Assembly (NCBI GenBank): GCA_019096195.1
Contig: JAGTXK010000055.1
Span: 2,108,001 to 2,172,000, forward strand
Origin: Boletus sp. NGJ
Taxonomy: Eukaryota > Basidiomycota > Agaricomycetes > Boletales > Boletaceae
Reading direction: 5' to 3'
Length of the DNA stretch: 64,000 nt
Shown: positions 1 to 11,928 of the stretch, one piece after another
Numbering within the stretch: the stretch's first letter is position 1
How the letters are laid out: every line of letters starts with the position of its first letter
Notes under the pieces: generated by a model
The model's database searches: none
The model's input: only the letters and a program-made list of their open reading frames with translations
What the model was told of the DNA's origin: nothing
Translations under genes and position numbers: made by a program

Positions 1-571
1 TTCTTCGTGCTCGTCTTGTTTTGCGCCTCTTCCATCTTTACACAGGCGCCGTGTAGCGAGCGGACCGAGTAAGAGACAGAGGGCACGGTGGGGGATGAGG
101 AGATTCGAATCGAGAAAATCACACGCATGCCCTGCTCACCTGCTCCAAGAGCTCGATGAGCTGCTGTTCGCTCACTTTCCCGCGCAGCTGGCCTGACTGG
201 GCCATCCGGACGAGGATACCTTCTATCTGCCGCGATCGCTCGGGACTCACGAGGGCGATGCGGGAGACTGTCACAGGGGTCGTATGGGGCGTGCATTATC
301 CATCGTCATCATTATACCCATTCGTTGTTGTTTATTGCGATGACAGGGAGGGTGGATCAATGAATCGACCGTGTCGATGATTGAGAGGCGTCAGGTCAGC
401 TTGGGGACGAGACGAGGAGCACTTACGCCGCTCGCGCGCAGCGGTGTCGAGCACGGTAGCCATCATCTCTCTGCGCATGGATTCCTCTGCTTCTCTCCGT
501 ACCTGTTCTTCTGCATTGGGTTGGCCTCCCTGGGGCTGCAAGCCTTGAGGGAGCTGTGGAACACCTTCCAT
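1..571 (-). CDS. PDCD5: PDCD5 / TFAR19-family DNA-binding protein (3' end cut off)
   Basis: Small nuclear/cytosolic helical protein of the PDCD5 family, conserved from archaea to man and linked to apoptosis and chaperonin binding in animals. Three exons are visible: 427-571, 140-267 and 1-35, with canonical GT-AG junctions that keep one frame. The conserved core reads REAEESMRREMMATVLDTAA, then ERLSRIALVSPERSRQIEG across the first junction, then KVSEQQLIELLEQ and, after the second intron, MEEAQNKTSTKK. This matches the family pattern closely (human: SARARLSNLALVKPEKT and KVSEQGLIEILKK). The ATG at 571 starts a short Pro/Gln-rich leader instead of the usual helical leader, so an unseen upstream exon is possible. 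The C-terminal basic tail lies beyond the left edge. Confidence 0.88.
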
Positions 572-719
572 CGTTTTCGACCAGTGAGTGTTTTGTGTTA
601 CTGATGACTCGCTCCTCCGTGTGATAGTAAACGATTGATACTTTAGTAGTCTACTAAACTCTATGATACTACACTAATCTATCAAGCAACGGAGTAGTGA
701 AGGTGACCCGTCCTGGCCT

Positions 720-3128
720 CTAAGATTCGCTACCCCAACCTTGCTCTCTCGAAATTCGACCGCTATTCCAACGAGGTGAGCGATGGGATCCAAAGTTAGA
801 TCGTCTGTAAGACGAGCCTTCATCTTGGCGAGACGAGGGTCGGTACCGTCTGGATCCATCATCAGATACGTCGTCTCGCTCTTGCCACGTTCGCCTGTAA
901 GTATCTTGACGTGACGAGCGCCGTGCTTGTCCAAATGCATGATCAGATCGGCTGTCCTCCCCCTGCCACGATAATCTGCGCGACGGGCTCTGGCGAGAGG
1001 AAGACCGTTGGTATGCATCCCGCCCAAACTCATTGCTACCCGTGTTTACCCCATCCAGGCCGTGTATACCGAGATTGCGTGCGGTCTTGGGACTGAGTGG
1101 TGGTGTCCCATCCGCCCATCCGAGCACGTCTCGAGCGTACTTGTTTGCTTCATTGACATATTGTTGCCTCGATCTAAACATCTGCCTGATATACTGTGCA
1201 TTGAAACCAAGCCATGCGCTGTACGCCTGAATTTGCAGGGTCTTGTCAAGCTCCGCGGTAGCTAAAGGAGAGAGTTGGAGCTCAGGGTGAGGCTGAATTG
1301 GGAGGGCTTGCATGTCTGGCGATTTGAGGAAGCCAGACTCGTGAGGGGAGAGGATGATCACGCCTTTACCCGATCGGCCAGCGCGAGCTGTACGGCCAAG
1401 GCGGTGGATATATTGTTCGCTAGAAGAGGGAAGGCCAACTTGCACGACAAGCGTCACACTGTCAACAGCAGCATTCAGTTGCAAGTATCCACCACGTGTA
1501 ATAGACAACTGACCCGGGGAAGTCCATGCCCCGCGCGGTGACATCAGACGTCACTAATATCCCGCTCCTTGCCCTTTTAAAATCTTGAGCAACAGCTAAG
1601 CGCCTATTTTGGGTCATCCTGCTATGTATTTCATAGACAGGAGGTAATGTTCCATGACCCGCGTCCCCAAGCAGTTTGGCGGTGGCAGCAGTGCCCCAAG
1701 CAGTCGTGCAAAAGACCATTGCCTTTGAGCTGTTGCCATGTTCGGCAACGTCATCTCGTAGGACGGCAAGAGTAGCTTTCATGCTATCGCTGATCGGTGT
1801 AGTGACGCATGTCTGAGGGACTTGGTACGAAAAGATCAGACAAACTCGCAAGAGGTTACAATACAGTGCAGTACCATGTTCATGAGTATTGACTTCATTT
1901 TCCGCGAGAGTGGATACGAACTTGTGGTCAGGGGTCAAGTAGAGTGTAGCTATCTGTATACAAGTACAAAAAAAAATCAGTCTAGATTTGTATATAGGAG
2001 GGAAGTGTTTGACCTCTTTAACGTCCCGGCTCAAGGTTGCCGAATAGAGCATGCACTGTCTGGGATTTTGGTCGCGGTTGGGGAGATACTTGAGTATCGA
2101 GCTCAAAGTGTCTTTGAATCCAATGTCCAATAGGCGATCGGCCTCATCTAACACGATGGTCTGAATGGGATGCAACTTTTCAGCTAAATCAGTCGACTGC
2201 AAAAGGTCGAGGAGCCGACCAGGCGTTGCAACGATGATATCACAACGCCGCGTAGACAGCCTTTGCTTTTGCATGCCGATACTTTTTATCTGTGAGTGCG
2301 AAGTCTATACAGCATGAACGCAAAAGGGTACCTGGTGCCACCGATGAGAGCTTGCACCCGGAAAGGATGGTTGGGCACGAGGGTATTGGCTTCCTTTTGG
2401 ATCTGAGGACACGAGAGTAAATATTTTGGGGTTGAACGTAGGGCCTGGTACGAACCTGCATGGCTAGCTCTCGCGTCGGAGATAGCACAAGGATGGAGAC
2501 GGTCCCCCCGCGGGGAACAGGTTTTTTGGCGAGTTGCTCGATGGCGGGCAAAAGAAATGCCATCGTTTTACCTATGATTAATATTTGCACCCGTGGTCAA
2601 ACGAACGGAGGCGTCACGTACCTGTTCCAGTCTTTGCCTGGACAACGAGGTCTACACCGGAAAGCCCAAGCTAGTATGGAATGGTCAGCAATGGCGAGCG
2701 TTTATTCGAACTGCATACCTCGAGTGTTGCCTCTGCATGTGCGGGTGAGCGTTGTCACACGACACTTTACTCCGTGAAAGGAAAACAGGCCCACCTTGGA
2801 CGTCACTCATGTACCTGGGACGCCGTTAGCACAGCGACAGTTACAGGCCGAATAACGACGGATGGGGTGATGCGTACTCGTGTGGAATTGCCATCTTGGA
2901 TCTGTTTGATATTGGCGCGTCGGCGAACTTTGTGGACGAAAAGTGTGCTCGGTTGGTGCTTTCATCGTCTGGTAGCTCGAATGCAGACGCTGCGGGTGCC
3001 AACCTTGGCTTCAATACGGTGGCGGCACTGGGTGCGAGTGCCAGCGACGTCGCGCGGAATGTCCTGGCGCGTGCATGGAGCGCAACGGGCGACGAGCGCG
3101 GCCAACGGATGAGCAGACGAGCGAGCAT
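720..3128 (-). CDS. Mitochondrial DEAD-box ATP-dependent RNA helicase, Mss116-like
   Basis: ATP-dependent RNA helicase that probably remodels RNA in mitochondria. The first exon (about 2880-3128) encodes an Arg/Ala/Ser-rich leader typical of a mitochondrial presequence. All main helicase motifs can be followed: motif I AKTGTGKT (about 2570-2650, across an intron), Ia PTRELA, Ib [29 protein letters not shown], and [18 protein letters not shown] stretch reading [20 protein letters not shown] is assembled across a 14-base exon at 2719-2732. The C-terminal tail is rich in Arg, Ser and Asp, as in Mss116-type proteins that bind RNA non-specifically. It lies head-to-head with NOT4 (225 bases apart) and in tandem with PDCD5. 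Family assignment is firm; the exact orthologue within mitochondrial DEAD-box proteins is inferred. Confidence 0.88.
2719..2732 (-). other. 14-base microexon of the DEAD-box gene
   Basis: On the minus strand this 14-base piece is flanked by CAG upstream and GTATGC downstream. Joined in phase after the exon ending in YMSDVQ and before the exon starting LGLSGVDLV, it supplies E-A-T-L-E, which is what helicases of this family have between the Q motif and motif I. Skipping it would shift the frame. Confidence 0.7.
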
Positions 3129-3353
3129 ATTGAAATAACTTTTTACCGGAAAAAAAAAAGATATTAAATGTCAAAAAAAATTGCCACCGAGGACAAACAG
3201 AGACAAACACACTGGCAAGCGTGGGAAAGAAGACGGGGTTGGCCTCATTGTGTGTGTCGCGTTTGTGACCTCGTTTTCGCATCTTGCCAACTCTCCTCGT
3301 CCTTTTCCTCGTCGTCCGTCGCATCCTTCACGGTACTCGTCGCATACCCCGCA
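3129..3353. promoter_or_regulatory. Shared upstream region of DEAD-box helicase and NOT4
   Basis: 225 bases between two divergent start codons. It contains two A-runs (about 3149-3158 and 3173-3180), which could act as poly(dA:dT) nucleosome-excluding tracts. No clear TATA box was seen. A bidirectional promoter is inferred from the spacing. Confidence 0.45.
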
Positions 3354-6300
3354 ATGTCCTCAACAAGACTACACGGCCATCCGTCCCTGCCAGCACCCGT
3401 CGTACATGCAGGTTTCTCCGCACATCAGTCAAAGTCCCATGTCTTGGCTGGCGTTCAGGACGCGTACTGGAGCGACGACGACGCTGTAAGTCCTTTGCAG
3501 ATGTTCACTCGTATCGCAGGCAATCATTTCGCTCCCTTCCGATCATCATAGGATGATGCCGAATGTCCCCTTTGTCTTGAAGAGATGGATATTTCAGACC
3601 TCAATTTCAAGCCATGTGTTTGCGGTTACCAGGTATGAATCATTGCGTAACATTTATGAAACTCGTGTCCGACTGCTCCACCAGATCTGCCGCTTCTGCT
3701 GGCATCACATTAAGCAGAACCTTAACCGTCGCTGCCCCGCTTGTCGAAGGGAGTACACCGATGAAGCCGTACAGTTCAAGGCTATCGCAAAGGAAGAGTA
3801 TGCCCCTTTTACTTCCATTTTGCACTCCTGATTCGCTCATCCTCGTATGCACATTCAGTCACAAGCGCCTCACACAGCAAAAGAAGCAACGCGACCGTGA
3901 ACGCAGGGAGCTTGAGGCATTAGGCCGTCGCCACCTTGCTAACGTGCGCGTGGTTCAACGCAACGTTGTGTATGTAGTCGGGATCGGTCCTCGATTTGCC
4001 AAAGAGGAGGTAGGCAGATCATTAATTCAGCTGAACCGCACCTAATCAAGAATTCATTTAGCTTATCCCTACTCTGCGTTCGAATGACTACTTTGGTCAG
4101 TATGGCAAGATATCGAAGATCTTGCTGGTCAAGCGTACTCCGTCAGGTGGTGGTACTCCCGTTCTTGGCCTTTATATCACCTACTACCGCCGCGAGGATG
4201 CAGCTCGGTGTATCTCGACGGTCGATGGTGCCCCCTCCCCAGGAGGAGGTCGCGAGGTCATGCGAGCGAGTTATGGAACGACAAAATACTGCATGGGGTT
4301 CCTCCGCGGAGTTAGCTGCTCGGATCACACTTGCATGAACCTGCATGAATGGGGTGACGAGAAGGATTGTTTCACAAAGGAGGATCTTACTACTTTGTGG
4401 GTTTCATTTTTTAATCCACCACAGTTGTCATTCATTTATCTTCTTAGGAAGCATACGATCAAAGATACGGAAAGTATTTCGCGCACCGCCAAGGAAGGTG
4501 ATGGTAAGGTGATTTAACCAAATATACGCATGGCCTAAATTAATTTGCAGGAGTTTTACCGCGCGCCGCGGCGTGGGGTTGTAAGACAGCATCACAGCCT
4601 CCATCGACCACCACTTCTGCCCAGTCATCCGTTATAATCACTCCACGGCCAAATCGACGGGTTGGTCAGCGCCAGTCTCGCCATGTCAACGCTGCTATTG
4701 ACACAAAGCCATCGAGTCGCCAGCCTCACGATCGGAAAGGTGGATCTATCGCAGGGAGCACAAAAACGCCGTCTGTCACATCCTCTTCGCGCCCTCCAAC
4801 GCCAGCTGCTGTTACATTACCTCAGCGACCTGCTACCCCACTGGAAGTCAAATCATTGCGTACCAAAGAGGCGGGTATCCTACAACCGTCTATTTCTCCC
4901 GCTCCATCTTTGGCAGTCGATTCCGATGCAGGTTCAGGTTCTCAGGATGTTTCCCCAGCTCGTCCACGATCAACAGAATCCGAGCAATCCACTGCACCCA
5001 TTCCCCAAGGTACACCAGATGTGCCTCCCGGTCTGCCTCCTCCTTCTCGCAAAATAGATCCTCTCACCCCTCCAGGAATTCTTCCTTCGCAGTCTACTTA
5101 CCAAATATCCACTGCCGCCCAGGCTCTTCTTGACGATGTGAAGTCTCGACGTGAAAATGCACCCTCCGTCTCAAGTGTCAGCATTTTTCCAGATCTCGAT
5201 CGCACGCTTAGGATGGTATCAGGAGAAGATAACGAATTTGGCGGATTCAGTTTCAACTTGGATCCCAAACTCGCCGGAGAAGACCTTAACGTGGATGCTA
5301 CACTCCCCGATCTCGAGGCAGAAGCCAGCGTACCTCTGACAGGCGGGTTCATGGACATGTTCCCCGCCCTGCGCCCGCCACAGCCACCGGTGCAGGTGCA
5401 CCACCCACGAGCGTTCATGTCACTACCTGGGCTTACATACTCACATAATTCCAATCGGTCGATGTATGATCCTATTTCCCTGCACGGTACACCTGTCGAG
5501 CGCCAGTCGGCGGGAGGACCTAGCTATGTCGGCTCCTTTAATCCGTTTGGGGAGGTCAGTGAGGATCCAATCGTACCACCTCAAGGAGTTTCGTCCACCT
5601 CCAGGAAGTCTCCATTCGCGGATGAGGAAAGGAAAGTGTCAAGGTTTGGATTCGCGCGAGGTCGCCAGGGGTCCACTGCTGCGTCATCCCCTGCCAACCC
5701 CGCCTCTCCGCTTAGTGCGAGCGATAGTCACCACTCTTTCTTCTCCAGTGAAACTACATCATCGGCCCAACCTCATTGGAATTTACCCTCGCATATTGAG
5801 GGGTATACGACTTCATTGTTGGCACAGCATACACCCGCAACACAGACCCATTCGCAGCAGCAGCATACGCGCTTCCAGCCCTTCGACCATAACATTGTTA
5901 GCGAGGCGCAGCTTCGCGAGTTTATCCAGTCCAGTCGTGAGCGAGCTAGCATAATGCCCAACGGTCCCCCTGGTAGGAGACTTCTCCTTGTATGAGGTGT
6001 CACAGCAAACATTGACGATTTCTTCTCTCGTACTGTTACCTTTGCAATTTTAACTAATATTCCCTATTCTTGTTTGATTGTTTTTCCCGATTCCTCCGTT
6101 AAGGTATAGATCAGCAACAACATTATCCATATGCTCAGAACCAGCCATTCAGCGATCCAGCGATCATGTCTGCCCGATTTGCGTCACCTGTGCTCCCATC
6201 AGCGGTTTCCGCGAACCCCAATTCGGCCTATCCTTCGGCTCTTGGTATGAACCATGCACCACCTCACATGGCCAATGGGGCCCTACCTGGATTGGCTTAT

Positions 6301-8371
6301 CCACAAGGTCTTCCCGTTAATCATGCCGGAAATAGTTACGGCGCCGAGTCACAGGCGGATCCTTTGAAGGTTCAATCGCCTCTTCTCGACAGTGAGTGGC
6401 TTTCCTTTGTTTAGGGGAGGGAGTCCCAGGTCAGAGTACCGAGCGCCGTGCTTTCAGTGCGGAAATATTATCAACGGCCATAATTGTTGAATTAATGCGT
6501 CGCTATTGATCCGCTTCCCTCTTTCCTCGTCATTATCCACTCCCCGTGCCGCCATGAATTTGTGAAGCTGCAGGAGACATTAGTATTTATTCGTGGTGAT
6601 GACGCAGACCATTCACGATCCGCTCCAAATTATACTCACACCTGTTGTTACTCATCCCCATCCCATCTACTCGTTAATGCTCGCCATTCCTGGCCCCTCC
6701 CCCCACGTTCATCCCCCTTTTCTTGGGCCCGTTCTTGATCATCCGGTACGATGATACTGACGAAACCTTCTTTGCTATGTTTGTTTTCTTCATGCGTTCC
6801 CAGTTCCGGCTTCCATTCCGCCATCCCCGTTGCCTACCCTATCATCCACGGAATTTCCAGCCCTTGGTACGGTGACAGACAATCCCACCACGGCACCAAC
6901 CCCGTCCGAGGCGCAAATGCCGGCTGTCGACGTGTCGAAACCGGAGGATGCTAGTAAGGAGCAAGCAAAAGTCGAACGCAAGGCTGCCAAGAAAGCTGCT
7001 GCTGCTGAACGCGCGCTCGAGCGACAGAAAGCGGCACAGGAGAAGGCTGCCGCGCGCGCCGCTGAGAAGGCACGTCTTGCCTTAGAGAAGGTAGCGGAGC
7101 AAGAAAAGTTGGCTGCGATAAGAGAAGAAAAGGATATGGCGGAGAGAGCGGAGAGGGAAAAGATTCAGCAAGAGAAGCTCGAGAAGGAGAGGGCTGCTCA
7201 GCAAAAAGCTGCACAGGCCGAGAGGGCCAAGATCGCGAAAGCACAACAGGAAAAACGCACAGGAACTGAGAAGGATGAGAGGGAGAAAGAACGGTCGAAG
7301 GTGCAGGAGAAAGCAAGTGGAAATCACAAGGCTTCTGCGACGCCGAAAAAGGGCAGCATCGAAAAGCAAACGCCTGCTCCTCCCAAGGCGCCCGAACCAG
7401 TTGTCCAGGCTCCCATCCGTTCGAAGCTGCCGAAAAAGAACAAACCAATTGCTCGCCCCATTAGGATTCCAAAGGACAGTGAAGTCGCCACAGACGAGAT
7501 GTCGGCTGCACCATCCGTCGCCGCTTCAGATGCGCCAGTAGCACCTATTTGCAAGAATGGCGAGGTCGTATCACCGAGTTCCAGCATGTCTCGGGCACAG
7601 TCCATCGATCAAGAGTCTCCCACTGAGCAAACATTACTTGCGGATACTTTGGACGAACTCGACGTCAGATACCCCTCTATGGACATTCCTAACCACGCGT
7701 TCTTTGACGTGTCAAAGATCAATCCTGCTGCAAAGATGCCATTGGAGTATGGCCCTTTGGTCCATGCTCTATCAGCTCTCTCGGTCGGCGGTGGCTCGTT
7801 CGCCACCAACATGCCTTCTGGTTCCATCGATAACGCAGTATCTTCCTTTCAGCAACTTCTGGAGACATTGACCCAGACAATTTCTGATCTATTGCGTCTT
7901 CTTCCCCGCACTACATGGGATGATAGTTCGTCTTTTGATGGTGTCCTCAGGGACATGCTCAAAGGTGATGACTTCTTGGACGACACAGGCGACGATGCAG
8001 GGGGCAAGGAAGACGAAGTCGCCGCGCTAACGCTCGCCCTCGAACGTCGCGCTCGTTGGATGGAAGTTCAACTGTCAAAACTAGAAGAACTTCATCGCGA
8101 TATCAACACAGCCGCTGTCCGGGCTGTCCTTGCCTTCAACGACAGTGGTTGGGATCGTCATGGGTTCATGCCTCGCATCGGAAACACGCTGAAGAGGTTC
8201 GATAGTATCGGTATAATCGAGAGGCATGGCAAGGTGAAACCGATGAGCGCGGAAGAGCTTGAGGAGAAACTTGCGGTTGCGAAAGAGGCTGCCGTTTTTG
8301 CTGAGACGGAGTTGCGGGAGGCGATGCAGAAGATGCAGAGAGTACGGCCGGTGGAGGTGGAGGATTGCTGA
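3354..8371 (+). CDS. NOT4: NOT4, RING-type E3 ubiquitin ligase of the CCR4-NOT complex
   Basis: E3 ubiquitin ligase subunit of CCR4-NOT, acting in co-translational quality control and mRNA decay. Exon 1 is 3354-3485; exon 2 starts at 3552. The N-terminus carries the C4C4 RING: CPLCLEEMD, CVCGYQICRFCW, CPACRREY (residues about 47-95). A linker rich in Lys/Arg follows, then an RRM (VYVVGIGPRF to YYRREDAARCI) and a CCCH zinc finger (YCMGFLRGVSCSDHTCMNLH). The rest is a long Pro/Ser-rich tail (4850-6400) and, after a roughly 415-base intron (6394-6803), a Lys/Glu/Ala-rich coiled coil and a helical C-terminal region (6830-8371). The long C-terminal part exceeds yeast Not4 and is typical of basidiomycete NOT4. 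ATG at 3354 was chosen because it gives the conserved acidic lead into the RING. The partner scaffold NOT1 lies 43 kb downstream in the same window. Confidence 0.92.
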
Positions 8372-8472
8372 GCGTGTTTGGTTTTTGCGAGTCGTACATT
8401 TCAAGAAGTGAATGGCAGACGAGCGAATACTAGATCTGATCTGTGTATCCATACAAATCTTGAGCAGCAACC

Positions 8473-8925
8473 ATGTCATGGCTGGCCAACAAGGGTACCA
8501 AACTAAACACGTTAGGCTTGTCGCGTTCCTCGTTCTCGTCTGTCTCGCAGCTGGACTCGCTCGGCGGGTCGCGCTCTCCCCGTTGGCTTCACCCCGCCCG
8601 AACTGGTCGACGCGCAGCCGCGAGCTCGTTCAACCAAACCTAAACCCAGACCCACCAACCCCTCGTCTCAATCGCATACACGGCAGATGGGAAGCAGTCC
8701 GCCTCTCCCTCGGTCTTCCGCCCCTCCCTCGCGGAGTCGCCTTCCCAGCGGGACCCGACTCAGCCTTGTCAGGCCGTTCCAACAAGGGGGGGTCGCGCTT
8801 CGATCTTGGCAGGAAGCGCCAGGCAGCTCGCCAACTCCCTCGGTTACATTTCGCCTACGACACACGACCCGCTCATCCTGGCGAGACAGAAGCGGTCGCC
8901 ACAACCCCCTGACACGTCACGATAG
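8473..8925 (+). pseudogene. Doubtful open frame with one internal stop
   Basis: A frame starting at an ATG in good context (CAACCATGTC) at 8473 stays open for 56 codons, meets TAA at 8641, and continues open for another 93 codons to TAG at 8923. The predicted peptide is Ser/Arg/Pro-rich, starting MSWLANKGTKLN and later including GYISPTTHDPLILARQK. The region is GC-rich, so all three frames are long and chance openness is a real risk. An 81-base intron from a GTCGAC donor (about 8605) to CGGCAG would remove the stop in frame, but the donor is poor. It may be a real gene with an odd intron, a decayed gene, or nothing. I do not recognise a family. Confidence 0.25.
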
Positions 8926-9103
8926 AGAGCAAAAGGTCCACATCCGCCAGATATATAGCCTAGTAACCAGTAGATGGCATACGTATCATTCGGGATGCTT
9001 ATCGCGAGCTAAACGGACCTCTATCACGAGTGGAAATGCTAGAGTCATTGCATGAAAGATATTAAGCAGGCTTTATACGTAAAGCATGTCCAGATCATTG
9101 TCT

Positions 9104-11040
9104 TCAATGGTTTATCGGTGCAGGCATATCACCAGTTGAGCGTGTCATCCTAGTCCTCTTCCACACGACGAAGTCGTCTAGCATGGTAGGCCAGGCCTAG
9201 AAAGAGCAAGGCGTTGGGGGAGATCCCGAATGCATACGGAGAGAACCTACCCCGTCGGCTTCGTAATTGCTGACTTCCCTGTTTATCGTCCGGCAGAATT
9301 CATGCACCTAGTAACTCCAATGAGCACCAGCTCCCCGGAATGGCATCATTGAAGAATACCCGCCATATTCCAAATATCTTTATTGGCACCTTTATAGGAC
9401 CCACTCTCCTGTTTGAGGGTTATTAAAGGGACTCGAGACAACAAGGGTTACGCTCACGCTCAAGAACTCGATCAAATCAGTAATGATCGGGTATCGCGGA
9501 TTCAATGATACCGACCATAGCGCCATAGCTGTCTATTCGCGTATGAGGATACGCAGAACACGGCAAATCTGAAGCTGGTCACCTCTATATCTAAATTCCT
9601 AGTTTGTCTGGGAGCAGGGTCAGCAGAAGTAGCGGGATGTTGCTAGGCACTGACGGTGGCTTAGAAAGCGTGAAACAAAATTGATATAGCTCTGTGAAAG
9701 CAGCGTCACGGTTCAACGCATACTGCCAATAACGCGCTCTGTTGTAGGGTTCCTGAGCGTCGTTTCCACCCCGCTTCTTGGCGGAAGATGACGAAGAAAC
9801 TGGTGTTATCGGTTCCTTGTCATGAATGACCAGGTCATCCAGCTCCTTTAATGCCATTGCCAAGACTGGTAATGACGAAATTCTTATGCACATGGTCAGC
9901 TAACCTTGCCAAGGTGGAGTAATCCATGCCCATACCGCAGAGCCTCGGTTCCCTGGAGCCACTCTGAACGCCTGAGTTTGGCCATTTCCTGAGCCTTAAA
10001 TTGCCATGCCAGGATGAGGGGCTGGGCACCTTCCAGTGATATGCCAGCCTCTGTGCATAACTTTTCCACACCTCCTGGTCCTATTACATGAGGGTCGTCA
10101 TCATCTGCAAAAGTCCTGAAGAGTGCTTGTGCCCGTTGTGGTGTATACTCTACCCAGGTCGGCACACTTGGCTGAATGGTGGCACAAGTGTCAATGTAAT
10201 AGCACTTTGACACAGGCGAGAATGACCCACGTTAGTTTGCTTGGGCATATCCAACTCATCACTAGGTGCGAGTTTGTTAGAAACACAGCACAAGAAGGAG
10301 GGGAGGCGCATGCGGGGAGGTAACCAGCCGATGCTTGACCCGGATCACGCCGATTGACGTAGTGGATATAAAGGTAGCCCAGGCGTGACAGAAGTGGTTA
10401 TATGGACCAAAGGCTGACTTACTCGCTCTGTTGTTGGCTCGTGGAAGAGTTCAAGTGTTCCTGTGACCGTGGAATGTCGACCATGGAAGTATTTTAGGCG
10501 ATATGAAGAACTTACGTCATCAACTCTAGGCCGTGCAAATTAGTTGCGCGGTGCACATGCCAGACGGGGACCTACCCCAGGACTCGTGGACCGGCCTTCG
10601 TCCCTCGAACTGCACTATTACTCTTATTCGTTGCTTTAGTCTTCTTGGATGGCGGCTGTGTGCATGCCTGGTTAATCAATCGACGGTATCGTAAAGCGGA
10701 CGAGAAGCCACGACTGACCTCTATGGAATTACTGAGTACGCCACCACGGTGGTAAATTACCTTTACTGGGTCATAATTTAGAGGCACAGGGATCACGCAC
10801 GACACGCCCACTCCCTCATTTACGTCGGCCGCACCATTTTTCCCCGTGGCTGCAAAGCGGTTAGTCCAGCATTATGCGTGACCCTGAAACGCTCAGAACT
10901 TACTCGTTTTAGTTGACTTCTTGGTCGATCGGGTCGTAGAGTTCGCTGCCGTGGTAGCCTGCGCGCGTTTACGCTGCGTAGACAGTAAGTGCGAATGTGA
11001 GTCGAAATACGAAGGCAGCAAGACAAACCTTGGGTGGCAT
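9104..11040 (-). CDS. DCN1: DCN1-like cullin neddylation factor (PONY domain)
   Basis: Scaffold E3 that promotes NEDD8 transfer from Ubc12 to cullins. Exon 1 (MPPK, ending 11029) splices to RKRAQATTAANSTTRSTKK, the usual basic leader. After several short, less certain exons comes the PONY domain: EYTPQRAQALFRTFADDDD, IGPGGVEKLCTEAGISLEG, PLILAWQFKAQEMAKLRRSE, SSLPVLAMALKELDD, YWQYALNRDAAFTELYQFCF, TAMALWSVSLNPRYPIITDL, SYKGANKDIWNM, EFCRTINREVSNYEADGAWP and LDDFVVWKRTR. These follow the family order and end at TGA 9104. The join NM-VHEF needs a GC-AG intron (9308-9363). Exons between about 10250 and 10800 are uncertain. The gene is head-to-head with CIA2, 201 bases apart. Confidence 0.85.
9308..9363 (-). 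other. GC-AG intron in the DCN1-like gene
   Basis: On the coding strand the exon ends AATATG and the intron begins GCGGGT and ends CTAG. Only this join gives W-N-M-V-H-E-F-C-R-T, matching the family. The nearest GT donor, one base later, shifts the frame to a stop. Confidence 0.6.
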
Positions 11041-11241
11041 GTTCGATGGAGCTATGCCACAGAGGGGATGATTCAGGCTTGACGGCACTTTGCTGACCCA
11101 GAGGAGCGCAACTAATAATTAACGCGTATTGCGGTGTGACTCCTTTTGCGCTAACGGCACGTGATCTTGTGACACATTGCACTAGCGTGACACGCGTAGA
11201 TCGGAGTCCCGGACAGAAATATCCGCTTTCACTCCTTCCTC
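11041..11241. promoter_or_regulatory. Shared upstream region of DCN1 and CIA2
   Basis: 201 bases between divergent start codons. No TATA box recognised. A bidirectional promoter is inferred from spacing. Confidence 0.4.
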
Positions 11242-11928
11242 ATGGACGGTCAAATATTCAACGCAAACCCAACCATATATGTGTCGCGAAAGTCTGCCAG
11301 AAAGTCGCGCTTTGAAACTGGTCGATCCCTCTGGGTAGATGATGACGAGGACAACAGCAGCAGCACCGATGTTGAACCGATTGACCAGGATGAGGTATTC
11401 GGTAATCCTCCTTGGACTAATCACGGAGAACTACATCCTTGACTCTGTCCTCAGAGCTTATAAGGTCCATTTCTGACCCCGAACATCCGAACAGCTTGGA
11501 GGAGCTCCGGGTGGTATCAGTTGAACAAATCGAGCTTGGAGAAAACCACGTCGTCGTCGAGTTCACACCAACGGTGCCGCACTGCGGCATGTCGACTCTT
11601 ATCGGTATCATGATCTCTTTCCATATCACGACCAATGCAGGTTTACCACTGCTGTCCCCCAGGGTTGTGTATACGGGTGAGACTGTTGCGCAGTCTTCCA
11701 CCAAGGTTTAAAATCGACATCCGGGTAAAGCCTGGTTCCCATCAGAGCGAGCTGGCAGGTACGCACTCCCACACGAATAATACAAGTCCTTATTCGAGAC
11801 TTACCCGTTATATAGTGAACAAGCAGCTTAATGACAAGGAACGAGTTGCAGCTGCGCTCGAGAACCCCGCACTCGTGGAAGCTGTCGAAAAGTGTCTCGA
11901 GACTGCAGTGTTAGCCGGTGACGTATAA
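11242..11928 (+). CDS. CIA2: CIA2/FAM96B (MIP18 family) cytosolic Fe-S assembly factor
   Basis: Component of the cytosolic iron-sulfur targeting complex (with Cia1 and Mms19), which inserts clusters into DNA polymerases and helicases. Four exons join in phase 1 at every junction. The MIP18 domain is complete: [39 protein letters not shown] (with the hyper-reactive Cys of the PHC motif), [20 protein letters not shown] and [20 protein letters not shown], ending LAGDV at the stop at 11926. An N-terminal leader of about 55 residues with an acidic/Ser patch is normal for fungal members. Introns are about 11402-11455, 11605-11661 and 11760-11809. Strongly conserved residues are all present, so the gene looks functional. 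Confidence 0.93.
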
